NCBI RefSeq assembly: GCF_014495685.1
Contig: NZ_JACTVI010000011.1
Location: 69,690 to 133,689, forward strand
Direction of reading: 5' to 3'
DNA length: 64,000 nt
Source: Streptomyces sp. TRM68367
Lineage (GTDB): Bacteria; Actinomycetota; Actinomycetes; Streptomycetales; Streptomycetaceae
Below are positions 16,466-26,491 of the stretch, one piece after another (position 1 is the stretch's first letter; each line of letters begins with the position of its first letter). The position numbers and the translations under genes are program-made. Under the pieces are notes generated by a model. That model did not search any database. It was given only the letters and a program-made list of their open reading frames with translations, and was not told where the DNA came from.

Positions 16466-17959
16466 ATGGATCCTCTCAACTCCCTTCTGGACGGCTTCGG
16501 TACGGCCCTGACCCCGCTCAACCTGCTGTGGGCGGCCGTCGGTGTGCTCCTCGGCACGGCGATCGGTGTGCTGCCCGGCATCGGCCCGGCGATGGCGGTG
16601 GCGCTGCTGCTGCCGGTGACGTACGGGCTCGATCCGATCGGCGCGTTCATCATGTTCGCGGGCATCTACTACGGCGCGATGTTCGGCGGCTCGACGACCT
16701 CGATCCTGCTCAACACGCCCGGCGAGAGCGCCGCCGTGGTCGCCGCCATGGAGGGCAACCCGATGGCCAAGTCGGGGCGCGGCGCGCAGGCGCTGGCCGC
16801 GGCGGCGATCGGTCACTTCGCGGGCGGCATGGTCGGCACGATCCTGCTGGTGGCGCTCGCGCCGACGGTCGCGGAGCTGGCGGTGGACATCGGCGCGCCG
16901 GACTACTTCGCGATCATGGTGCTGGCGTTCATCGCGGTGACGTCGGTGCTGGGCTCGTCCCGCGTCCGGGGCATGGCGTCCCTGCTGATCGGCCTGACCA
17001 TCGGTCTGGTGGGCCTGGACCAGATGACCGGGCAGCAGCGGCTGACGTTCGGCTCGCTGCAACTCGCCGACGGCATCGACGTGGTGATCGTCGCGGTGGG
17101 CCTGTTCGCGATCGGCGAGGCCCTGTGGGTGGCGTCGCACCTGCGGCGCCGGCCGCCGGAGCCGATCCCGGTGGGCCGCCCGTGGCTGGGGCGCGGTGAC
17201 GTGCGGCGCACGTGGAAGTCGTGGGCACGCGGCCCGTTCATCGGGTTCCCGTTCGGCGCGATCCCGGCGGGCGGCGCGGAGATCCCGACCTTCCTGTCGT
17301 ACGTCACGGAGAAGCGCCTGTCCAAGCACAAGGACGAGTGGGGCAAGGGCGCCATCGAGGGCGTGGCCGGGCCGGAGTCGGCGGCCTCGGCCTCGGCGGC
17401 GGGCACGCTGGTGTCGATGCTGACCCTCGGCCTGCCGACCACGGCGGTCGCCGCGGTGATGCTGGCCGCGTTCCAGCAGTACGGCATCCAGCCGGGCCCG
17501 CTGCTGTTCGAGCGGGAGCCCGACCTGGTGTGGGGCCTGATCGCCTCGCTGTTCGTCGGCATGGTGCTGCTGCTCGCGCTCAACCTGCCGCTGGCACCGC
17601 TGTGGGCGAAGCTGCTGCGCATTCCGCGGCCGTACCTGTACGCGGGGATCATGTTCTTCGCGGCGGTCGGCGCGTACGCGGTCGGCGGCGAGGTGATCGA
17701 CCTGGTGACGCTGCTGATCATCGGCCTGGTCGGGTTCGGGATGCGGCGCTACGGCCTGCCGATCCTGCCCGCCGTCATCGGCGTCATCCTCGGCCCGAAC
17801 GCCGAGCAGCAGCTGCGCCGCGCCCTGCAGATCAGCGACGGCAGTGTCACGGGCCTGGTCAACACGCCGTTCGCGGTGACCGTGTACGCGGTGGTCGTGG
17901 TGCTGCTGGCCTGGCCCCTCCTGAAGCGGCTCGTGACCCGCTCGCGGGTCGGAGTCTGA
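16466..17959 (+). CDS. tctA: Tripartite tricarboxylate transporter, large membrane subunit TctA
   Basis: 497 aa, ATG 16466 one base after the tctB stop. The TctA hallmarks are clear: [54 protein letters not shown], the glycine-rich [17 protein letters not shown] and a [17 protein letters not shown] loop. About 12 hydrophobic segments span the chain. It forms the translocation path for the substrate delivered by TctC. Expression is probably switched on by the divergent two-component system. Confidence 0.94.
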   Translation: MDPLNSLLDGFGTALTPLNLLWAAVGVLLGTAIGVLPGIGPAMAVALLLPVTYGLDPIGAFIMFAGIYYGAMFGGSTTSILLNTPGESAAVVAAMEGNPMAKSGRGAQALAAAAIGHFAGGMVGTILLVALAPTVAELAVDIGAPDYFAIMVLAFIAVTSVLGSSRVRGMASLLIGLTIGLVGLDQMTGQQRLTFGSLQLADGIDVVIVAVGLFAIGEALWVASHLRRRPPEPIPVGRPWLGRGDVRRTWKSWARGPFIGFPFGAIPAGGAEIPTFLSYVTEKRLSKHKDEWGKGAIEGVAGPESAASASAAGTLVSMLTLGLPTTAVAAVMLAAFQQYGIQPGPLLFEREPDLVWGLIASLFVGMVLLLALNLPLAPLWAKLLRIPRPYLYAGIMFFAAVGAYAVGGEVIDLVTLLIIGLVGFGMRRYGLPILPAVIGVILGPNAEQQLRRALQISDGSVTGLVNTPFAVTVYAVVVVLLAWPLLKRLVTRSRVGV

Positions 17960-17963
17960 CCGG

Positions 17964-18006
17964 CCGGCGGCCCGCCCCAAATCGCCCCTCGGGGGCGGGC
18001 CGCCGG
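17964..18006. terminator. Bidirectional terminator between tctA and htpG
   Basis: CCGGCGGCCCGCCCC and GGGGCGGGCCGCCGG form a perfect 15-bp stem around a 13-nt loop, placed between two convergent stop codons. Confidence 0.85.
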
Positions 18007-18018
18007 TCTCCGGCGCGG

Positions 18019-19914
<1,896 letters not shown>

Positions 19915-20155
19915 GGTTGACGAATACCTCACAGGCTCCCAGGTCACCGGAACGGGCGGTAGTCACTGTAGATCACCGAGTGGCGGGGCCATCACCGTGT
20001 TTCGGCCATGCCGGGCTGGAGGTGCCCGGTTCGCGTCTCCCCCGCCCGGGGGAGCCGGGCCCCCCGCGCGGGATCCCGCCCGGCCGCCCGTCGGCTGCAC
20101 TGGAACGGTCGGCGACGGGCCGACGGAACCAAGCAGCGTACGGGGAGGAATCATC

Positions 20156-21300
20156 ATGCGTCCGTGGACGAGGCGGCGTCTGCTGGTGTCGGCGGCGAGC
20201 GGACTGGCTGCCACGACGGCAGCACCGGCGACGGCTGTGCCCGCAGCGGGCCGGAGGGACGACTTCCTGGCCGCCCTGAGAGCGCTGCCGGGGCTGCGGG
20301 TGATCGAGGAGCGGCCGGGGGCCGAGTTCGGCTACCGATTCTTCCTCCTCGGCATGCGCCAGCCCGTCGACCACAGGAACCCCGCGGCCGGCACCTTCGA
20401 GCAGCGCCTCACCCTGCTCCACACCTCCGCCAGCCGTCCCACCGTGCTGTTCACGACCGGGTACAAGGCGGTGCTCACGCCCGGGCGGTACGAGCCGACG
20501 GTGCTGCTGGGCGGCAACCAGATCGGCGTCGAGCACCGCTACTTCGGCACCTCCCGCCCGGCCGAACCCGGCTACCGCAACCTCACGATCCGCCAGGCCG
20601 CCGACGACCACCACCGCATCGTCCGGGTCTTCCGCCGGCTGTACCCGGACGCCTGGATCTCCACCGGCGGCAGCAAGGGCGGCATGACCAGCGTGTACCA
20701 CCGGCGCTTCCACCCGCACGACGTGGACGGCACCGTGGCCTACTCCGCGCCGAACAACGTCGACGACCGCGACAACTCCGCCTACATCCGGTTCGTGGAG
20801 ACGGTCGGCACCGCCGCCTGCCGAGACGCCATCAAGGCGGTGCAGCGGGAGATCCTGCTGCACCGGGGCGAGATGGTCGCCCGCTACGAGGCGTGGGCGG
20901 CTTCGGAGCACCGTACCTTCCGCCTCGTGGGGAGCGCCGACAAGGCCCTCGAAATCGCCGTCCTGCGCGCGCCGTTGATGTTCTGGCAGCGCGGCACGGC
21001 GGCGGACTGCGCCGCCATCCCGGCCCCGGACGCCGGCACCGACGCACTGTACGCGTGGCTGGACCGCACCGCCCTGCTGCCCCTCTACACCGACACGGTG
21101 GCCCGGGACTTCATCCCGTACTTCTACCAACTCGGCACCCAACTGGGGTACGTCGACGTCCCCACCCGCCACCTGGCCGGCCTGCTGCGCCACCCGGACG
21201 CCATCAAGCCACGCACATTCGTGCCCCGCGACATCCCGATGCGCTTCGACACCGATGCCATGCCCGACATCGACCGCTGGGTCCGCCGCCACGGCGAGCG
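20156..21300 (+). pseudogene. Truncated secreted S28-family serine peptidase
   Basis: ATG 20156 follows GGGGAGGAATCATC. An RR-type signal (RPWTRRRLLVSAASGLAATTAA) precedes a prolyl-tripeptidyl-aminopeptidase-like domain with RQPVDHRNP, GVEHRYFGTSRP and the nucleophile motif STGGSKGGMTSVYH. Homology stops at DIDRWVRRHGER (about residue 381), where the usual FVYGERDPW Asp loop and C-terminal His should follow. The next bases encode, in another frame, ARIEILDGVGHTPVFEDLP, the His-containing tail of an unrelated alpha/beta hydrolase. Two of three catalytic residues are therefore missing. The nominal frame runs on to 21541 antisense to the next gene. Confidence 0.88.
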
Positions 21301-21384
21301 CCCACGCCCGCATCGAGATCCTCGACGGCGTCGGCCACACACCCGTGTTCGAGGACCTCCCCGTGGGTGCGCTCGTCGAACCGG

Positions 21385-22002
21385 TCAGCCGGTGCGGGGC
21401 TTGCGGTGGGCGGCTCTGCGTTCGGCCTCGGCCTTGACCGAGGCGAGCGAGGCCGCGACCGTCCGCTCCCAGCGGGCGCCCACCTGCGCGCCCCACCACG
21501 CTCCGGCCCGCCACAGATCCGTGCCCAGTTCTCCCTCGTAGACCAGGCGAGTCCCCTGCGCCTGCTCGGTCAGGACGAAGGCTTCGATCACGTGCGGCAC
21601 CGGTCCGCGGACCAGCCGGAAGTCGACGCGCTCGGGCGAGGTGAAGCGGACCGTCTCCACCGTCACGGCGCGGAACCTGTCCCTTGCCAGCGGCGTGACG
21701 TGGGCCGCCAGCACCATGTCGCTGCCACGCTCAAGGACGTTCACCTTCTCCCGCATCGCACGCGTCGCACGCCCCAGGTACGGCTGGGCGATCACCTCGA
21801 ACACGATCTCCCGGGGCGCGGCGACATCCAGCGTCTGCGGGCCAAGCGGCCGGGTGCGCCGGCCGACGCCCACGTCGAGCGGCAGCGCCCCGCTGACCAG
21901 CCCGGCGTACCCGCCGGCGACGACGGCCGTGGCCCCGGCGGTCCAGGCGGCGGCCCTGGCCAGGCGGCCGATCACCGCGTTGTTCCCAACAGCCAGCAGC
22001 AT
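21385..22002 (-). CDS. SRPBCC-family (polyketide cyclase-like) protein with N-terminal TM
   Basis: 205 aa from ATG 22002. A hydrophobic segment (AWTAGATAVVAGGYAGLVSGAL) is followed by a START-like domain from about residue 55: RPLGPQTLDVAAPREIVFEVIAQPYLG, FTSPERVDFRLVRGPVPHVIEAF and TRLVYEGELGTDLW. It probably binds a lipid or hydrophobic ligand at the membrane; no enzymatic motif is visible. Its 3' end converges on the truncated S28 peptidase. Confidence 0.8.
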   Translation of the reverse strand: MLLAVGNNAVIGRLARAAAWTAGATAVVAGGYAGLVSGALPLDVGVGRRTRPLGPQTLDVAAPREIVFEVIAQPYLGRATRAMREKVNVLERGSDMVLAAHVTPLARDRFRAVTVETVRFTSPERVDFRLVRGPVPHVIEAFVLTEQAQGTRLVYEGELGTDLWRAGAWWGAQVGARWERTVAASLASVKAEAERRAAHRKPRTG

Positions 22003-22172
22003 GGCCGTGCTCCTCGTCGCTTCTGGAGACTTTGCTTCGCGGGACTTTCGTGCGCCCTGCCAGGCTATGCACGACCCGGCTCCGGTTCGGTGAGCGCGCT
22101 CACGGTTCTTCGCACGACGCGAGGTCTACCGTGACCCGCATGACGTCACCCTGAGCCACAGGAGGGAAGGCC

Positions 22173-22487
22173 ATGGAGCTCGTCGTGCTCGCGGTCCCCG
22201 ACTGCCCGAACGCGCCCGCGATGCTGCAGCGCCTGGAGCAGGTGCTCCCCGGGAGCGCCGCGTCGGTGGACGTACGGGTGATCAGCAGCGAGGAGGAGGC
22301 TGCCCGGTACGGCATGCACGGCTCCCCGACTCTGCTGGTCAACGGCGCCGACCCGTTCGCTCCGCCGCGGGCGGCCGTCAGCGTCTCGTGCCGGATCTAC
22401 CGTGACGCCGGCGGGCGTGCCGCCGGCGCCCCGAGCGTGCAGCAGCTTGCGGCGGCGCTCCAGCAGGCCCGCCCCACCGGTGGCTGA
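22173..22487 (+). CDS. Thioredoxin-fold protein with alkylmercury-lyase-like domain
   Basis: 104 aa from ATG 22173, preceded by AGGAGGGAAGGCC. MELVVLAVPDCPNAPAMLQRL gives a first strand followed by a single active-site-like Cys (DCPN), and GSPTLLVNGADPF supplies the cis-Pro loop of the thioredoxin fold. Small proteins of this type are often labelled alkylmercury lyase, but the full MerB catalytic set is not here. A redox or thiol-binding role is inferred. It is divergent from the SRPBCC gene across 170 bp. Confidence 0.75.
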   Translation: MELVVLAVPDCPNAPAMLQRLEQVLPGSAASVDVRVISSEEEAARYGMHGSPTLLVNGADPFAPPRAAVSVSCRIYRDAGGRAAGAPSVQQLAAALQQARPTGG

Positions 22488-22525
22488 GACGTCAGGTCGC
22501 GGCGGGTCCGGCGGGAAGATGGCGG

Positions 22526-23215
22526 TCAAATCAGGTGGGCGAAGACCACCAGGTTCTCGGTGTAGTCCTTGGCCTCGCGGTCGTAGTCCCCCGCGCACGT
22601 GATGAGGCGGACCTGGGCGCGCGGAGTGTCGGCGTACACGCGCTCGTCGGGGAAGTCGTCCTTCTCGAACGTCTCCACGCTGTCGACCACGAACGACGCC
22701 CTGCGCCCGTCGGCCCGCGCCACGTGGAACCGGTCCCCCTTCTTCAGGTCACCCAGCTCCGCGAACACGGCCGGGGACGTCGTCGTGTCGACGTGCCCCG
22801 CGATGATCGACGTACCGGTCTCGCCGGGCGAGGCGCCCTTGGCATACCAGCCGACGAGGTTGACGTCGTCGGCCGGAGGGGCGTCGAGCCGGCCCGAGCG
22901 GCCGATGGCCAGCGGGATGAAGGGCGCGCTGACCGAGATCTTGGGGATGACCAGGCGGGTCGGCCGGGACCGGGGCAGGTGCTTGCCGACCGGGCGGACG
23001 GCGGCCGGGGGCGACGCGGAGGCCGGCGGGGCGTGCGGGGCGGAGCGGGCGGCGGAGGGCTGCTCACGATCGTCGGAGGACTCGTCACCGCCGCCGATCA
23101 GACTCACGGCCAGCACCAGGGCAGCCGCGCTCCACAGCAGGGTCGCCCACGTGCGGGCTCTTCGCCTCGTCCGCACGGGGTCGTTTTCGGCAGGGGAAGG
23201 AGGGCTGGCTGCCAT
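22526..23215 (-). CDS. Class F-type sortase
   Basis: 229 aa from ATG 23215, preceded by GAGGTGG at 6 nt. The open frame continues upstream through an 18-bp repeat array, but that start lacks a ribosome site. One N-terminal TM (TWATLLWSAAALVLAVSLIGG), a Pro/Ala-rich linker, then the sortase barrel: RLVIPKISVSAPFIPL, LVGWYAKGASPGETGTSIIAGHVDT (catalytic His) and VRLITCAGDYDREAKDY (catalytic Cys). The usual third residue, Arg, is less obvious. It cleaves and transfers surface proteins to cell-wall precursors outside the membrane. The neighbouring upstream gene encodes a C-terminally anchored surface protein and is the obvious client. Confidence 0.9.
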   Translation of the reverse strand: MAASPPSPAENDPVRTRRRARTWATLLWSAAALVLAVSLIGGGDESSDDREQPSAARSAPHAPPASASPPAAVRPVGKHLPRSRPTRLVIPKISVSAPFIPLAIGRSGRLDAPPADDVNLVGWYAKGASPGETGTSIIAGHVDTTTSPAVFAELGDLKKGDRFHVARADGRRASFVVDSVETFEKDDFPDERVYADTPRAQVRLITCAGDYDREAKDYTENLVVFAHLI

Positions 23216-23315
23216 CGGACACCACCTCATTCGGGCACGGCAGCGGACACGACACGGGGGAAGGTGAGCCGGGCCGCCGCGACTCGAGGGGACGCGCGAC
23301 GGCCACGGCCGCTGT

Positions 23316-23585
23316 GACGCCGGGCATCGGCATGAGCCGGGCGTCGCTGCAACGCCGGACGCCCACAGGACGCCGGGCACCGCTGGGACACCGGACGCCC
23401 GCACGACACCCGGCATCGCTGGGACGCCAGGCATCGGCGGGACGCCAGACATCCACACGACGCCGGGCACTGCCGGGACACCGGACGCCCGCACGACACC
23501 CGGCATCGCTGGGACGCCAGGCAACCGCACGGCACCAGCACCCCTATGACACCGGGCATCGATATGACGTCAGGCATCGGTCAGG
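23316..23585. repeat. Fifteen degenerate 18-bp tandem repeats between sortase and surface-protein genes
   Basis: Units follow the pattern GACGCCGGGCATCGCTGG, 18 bp each with two 17-bp copies, starting near 23316 and running into the stop of the surface-protein gene. Two 72-bp blocks (four units each) are nearly identical to each other, which suggests recent duplication. No spacers occur. On the sortase strand one frame reads as hexapeptides such as GVPAMP GVVRAS without a stop. Confidence 0.85.
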
Positions 23586-24264
23586 CCACGTCTTCGGTGA
23601 CCTTCTTGCGCCGCAGGGCGTACAGGCCCGTGCCGGCCACCGCCAGCACGGCGAGGCCGCCGGCGGTCACGGCCGGTGTGGCGAGACCGCCGCCGCCGGT
23701 GTGCATCCCGCCGTGCGGCTTGTCGTGCTCGCCGTGCCCGGAGCTCTTGTCGTGGTCCCCCTTCCACTCGTCCTTCTCGTGGTCACCATGGCCCGAGTCC
23801 TGGGCGTGCCCGTGCTCCTTCTCGGGGGCCGGGTCCTGCTGCTTCTCCTTGTGGCCGTCCTGGCCCTTGTAGGTCTCCGGGTCGTGCTTCGGGTCCTTGA
23901 AGTGGCCCCAGTCGTCCTCGTTGACCGCGGCCAGCGCTCCGCCACCCGTGTGCATTCCGCCACGGGGCGCGTCATGCCTGCTGTCCTTGTCGTGCTCCTT
24001 GCTGTACGAAGAATCGTGCTCCTTGCTGTGCGCGGAGTCGTGCTCCTTGCTGTGCGCGGAGTCGTGCTCCTTGCTGGGCGCAGAGTCGTGCTCCTTGCTG
24101 GGCGCAGAGTCGTGCTCCTTGCTGGGCGCAGAGTCGTGCTCCTTGCTGGGCGAAGAGCTGTCGTGTCCCCCGTCACCCGCCGAATCGGCGAGGGCGACGG
24201 GCGCGGCGATCGCGAGGGCGGCCGTAGCCGTTGCGGCAGCCAGCACCATGCGGGCAGAGCGCAT
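23581..24264 (-). CDS. Repeat-rich surface protein, probable sortase client
   Basis: 227 aa from ATG 24264, with GGAAGGA 7 nt upstream. A signal peptide (MVLAAATATAALAIAAPVALA) is followed by about seven tandem octapeptides of the type SKEHDSAP, encoded by 24-bp repeats at ~23995-24160. A His/Asp/Lys-rich region follows, then a C-terminal TM (AVTAGGLAVLAVAGTGLYAL) and the basic tail RRKKVTEDVA. This is the layout of a wall-anchored protein, but there is no LPXTG or LAXTG. Instead GGMHTGGGGLA precedes the TM, and a second copy, GGMHTGGGALA, sits mid-protein. The charged His-rich repeats could bind metal or polymers (inference). Confidence 0.8.
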   Translation of the reverse strand: MRSARMVLAAATATAALAIAAPVALADSAGDGGHDSSSPSKEHDSAPSKEHDSAPSKEHDSAPSKEHDSAHSKEHDSAHSKEHDSSYSKEHDKDSRHDAPRGGMHTGGGALAAVNEDDWGHFKDPKHDPETYKGQDGHKEKQQDPAPEKEHGHAQDSGHGDHEKDEWKGDHDKSSGHGEHDKPHGGMHTGGGGLATPAVTAGGLAVLAVAGTGLYALRRKKVTEDVA

Positions 24265-24267
24265 CGA

Positions 24268-24562
24268 AGAGTCCTTCCGTCGCGGCCCGGGCAGCCGACA
24301 CGGCATCAGCTGAGGTGACCCGGCCTTGACGTGATCCACCGTCAGCCACTCCGGCCGGACACACCATCCGGGACGCTCACACGGGTTACGCCCCCCACCC
24401 CGACGGCGGCACACGGCCCTCGTACGGCGGACCGCCGACCGAGCACGCCTCGCTCCCCCGCGCCACCGCGACGAACGCACTGGTCGTCGGGCGGTACCCC
24501 CCGCACGGCCGGAAGGGGAGGTGGTTAGCATATGAGCGCCGCCTAGCTCGAAAGAGAATTCT
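24268..24562. promoter_or_regulatory. Divergent promoter region of surface protein and gap
   Basis: 295 bp with no credible gene. An AT-richer patch with TTAGCATATG at about 24527 is a likely -10 region for the GAPDH gene. AAAGAGAA precedes its GTG start. Confidence 0.4.
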
Positions 24563-26017
24563 GTGACTGCAAACGACGACTCGTTCACCAACTGGAAGAA
24601 CCGCGAGGAGATCGCGGAGTCGATGATCCCGATCATCGGGAAGCTGCACCGGGAGCGTGACGTCACCGTTCTCCTGCACAGCCGCTCCCTGGTGAACAAG
24701 TCGGTGGTCAGCATCCTCAAGACCCACCGGTTCGCCCGTCAGATCGCCGGTGCGGAGCTCTCGGTCACCGAGACCATGCCGTTCCTCAAGGCGCTCACCA
24801 CGCTCGACCTCGGGCCCTCCCAGATCGACCTCGGCATGCTCGCCGCCACGTACCGGGCCGACGACCGGGGCCTGCCGGTGGAAGCCTTCACGGCCGAGGC
24901 CGTCGCCGGTGCCACGGGCGCCGACAAGATCGAGCGCCGTGAGCCGCGCGATGTCGTCCTGTACGGCTTCGGCCGCATCGGGCGGCTCCTGGCCCGGCTG
25001 CTCATCGAGAAGGCCGGCTCCGGCAACGGCCTGCGGCTGCGCGCGATCGTCGTGCGCAACAGCGGCGGCCGGACCGCCGAGGATCTCGTCAAGCGGGCCT
25101 CTCTGCTGCGCCGCGACTCCATCCACGGCCAGTTCCAGGGCACGATCACCGTCGACGAGGCCGCCGAAACGATCGTCGCCAACGGCAACGAGATCAAGGT
25201 GATCTACTCCGACGACCCCACGTCGGTGGACTACACGGCGTACGGCATCAAGGACGCCATCCTGATCGACAACACCGGCAGGTGGCGTGACCGCGAGGGG
25301 CTGTCGAAACATCTGCGCCCCGGCATCGACAAGGTCGTGCTGACCGCGCCGGGCAAGGGCGACGTGCCCAACATCGTGCATGGCGTCAACCACGACACGA
25401 TCAAGCCGGACGAGCGGATCCTGTCCTGTGCGTCCTGCACCACCAACGCGATCGTGCCGCCGCTGAAGGCGATGGCGGACGAGTACGGCGTGCTGCGCGG
25501 GCACGTGGAGACCGTGCACTCGTTCACCAACGACCAGAATCTGCTGGACAACTACCACAAGTCCGAGCGCCGCGGCCGTTCGGCGCCGCTGAACATGGTC
25601 ATCACCGAGACGGGTGCGGCCTCGGCCGTGGCCAAGGCGCTGCCCGGCCTCAAGGCGAGGATCACCGGCAGCTCGATCCGGGTCCCGGTGCCGGACGTCT
25701 CGATCGCGATCCTCAACCTGCAGCTCGCGCGCGAGGCGACCCGCGCGGAGGTCCTCGACCATCTGCGCGAGGTGTCGCTGACCTCGCCGCTCAAGCGCCA
25801 GATCGACTTCATCAGCGCCCCGGACGCGGTCTCCAGCGACTTCATCGGCTCGCGCCACGCCTCGATCGTCGACGCCGGTGCCACAAAGGTCGAGGGCGAC
25901 AACGCGATCCTCTACCTCTGGTACGACAACGAGTTCGGTTACTCCTGCCAGGTCGTCCGCGTCGTCCAGCACGTCTCGGGGGTGGAGTACCCGACGTACC
26001 CGGCACCGGCGGTCTGA
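24563..26017 (+). CDS. gap: Long-form glyceraldehyde-3-phosphate dehydrogenase
   Basis: 484 aa from GTG 24563. An extra N-terminal domain of about 130 residues (FTNWKNREEIAESMIPIIGKL) precedes a standard GAPDH: nucleotide-binding YGFGRIGRLLARLL, active site SCASCTTNAIVPPLKAM (catalytic Cys), VHSFTNDQNLLDNYHK and a C-terminal YDNEFGYSCQVVRVVQ. The ~480-aa form is a distinct actinobacterial/proteobacterial subgroup, longer than the usual 335-aa glycolytic enzyme. It interconverts glyceraldehyde-3-phosphate and 1,3-bisphosphoglycerate. Direction and cofactor preference cannot be judged from sequence alone. It is a single gene followed by a terminator. Confidence 0.94.
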   Translation: MTANDDSFTNWKNREEIAESMIPIIGKLHRERDVTVLLHSRSLVNKSVVSILKTHRFARQIAGAELSVTETMPFLKALTTLDLGPSQIDLGMLAATYRADDRGLPVEAFTAEAVAGATGADKIERREPRDVVLYGFGRIGRLLARLLIEKAGSGNGLRLRAIVVRNSGGRTAEDLVKRASLLRRDSIHGQFQGTITVDEAAETIVANGNEIKVIYSDDPTSVDYTAYGIKDAILIDNTGRWRDREGLSKHLRPGIDKVVLTAPGKGDVPNIVHGVNHDTIKPDERILSCASCTTNAIVPPLKAMADEYGVLRGHVETVHSFTNDQNLLDNYHKSERRGRSAPLNMVITETGAASAVAKALPGLKARITGSSIRVPVPDVSIAILNLQLAREATRAEVLDHLREVSLTSPLKRQIDFISAPDAVSSDFIGSRHASIVDAGATKVEGDNAILYLWYDNEFGYSCQVVRVVQHVSGVEYPTYPAPAV

Positions 26018-26025
26018 CGCTGAGG

Positions 26026-26061
26026 CCGGGCACGGTGGTGGCCCGCCATCGCCGTGCCCGG
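26026..26061. terminator. Terminator after gap
   Basis: CCGGGCACGG and CCGTGCCCGG form a perfect 10-bp stem around a 16-nt loop, beginning 9 bp after the GAPDH stop codon. Confidence 0.75.
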
Positions 26062-26074
26062 TGGGGCTACAGCG

Positions 26075-26205
26075 TCACGTCTCCGCACAGGTGGTCAGCA
26101 GGCCGACCAGGCCGGGGACCTCGCCGCCTCGCCGGCCACGGTGTAGACGGTGTGCGGCTCGGTGGCGGGCGGCCGGTTGGGCTCGGGCGGGGCGTACGTG
26201 GTCAT
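26075..26205 (-). pseudogene. Short gene remnant with intact start
   Basis: ATG 26205 (MTTYAPPEPNRPPATEPHTV) has a good ribosome site (GGAAG). The frame ends after 36 codons, while a shifted frame continues as VPGLVGLLTTCAET to a stop at 26075. This looks like the two ends of a deleted gene that followed the sugar kinase in the same operon. The family cannot be recognised from what remains. Confidence 0.5.
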
Positions 26206-26241
26206 GCGGTCTTCCGTTGATCGGTCGTGCGGGGCGGACGG

Positions 26242-26490
26242 TCAGCGCTCCTGCAGTGCCGCCAGAGCATGGACGGTCGCCGAGGTCTCCGGGTACAGCT
26301 GCCCGTACAGCGCGTACAACGCGTCGTAGCGCTCGCGGTGTTCGGCGCGCGGCGTCACCGTCTCCCGCACCGGGTTCCAGTCGTCGATCGAGGCGTCGAG
26401 CGTGTCCTACAGCGGGGTGCACTGGCTGGCCGAGTGGTGGTCCAGGACGTACGTCCCGGTGAGCTGCCGCGCGGCTACGGGCCCGCCCCG
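26242..26490 (-). pseudogene. Remnant of an FGGY-family sugar kinase
   Basis: Directly after the isomerase stop, the minus strand encodes QLTGTYVLDHHSASQCTPL, which matches the N-terminal domain of xylulokinase-like FGGY kinases around residue 150. A TAG follows. The same frame then continues as DASIDDWNPVRETV, YDALYALYGQLYPET and HALAALQER to the natural end of such kinases. The first ~130 residues and ~250 central residues are gone, including the ATP-binding core. The kinase step expected after the isomerase is therefore missing at this locus. Confidence 0.8.
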
Positions 26491-26491
26491 G

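Noticed and set aside
19915..20155. Heat-shock operator (HAIR/CIRCE) upstream of htpG
   Set aside because: No CTTGAGT-N7-ACTCAAG or CIRCE inverted repeat could be found by eye.
23316..23585. CRISPR-like array
   Set aside because: Units are directly contiguous 18-bp tandem repeats with no spacers and no cas genes nearby.
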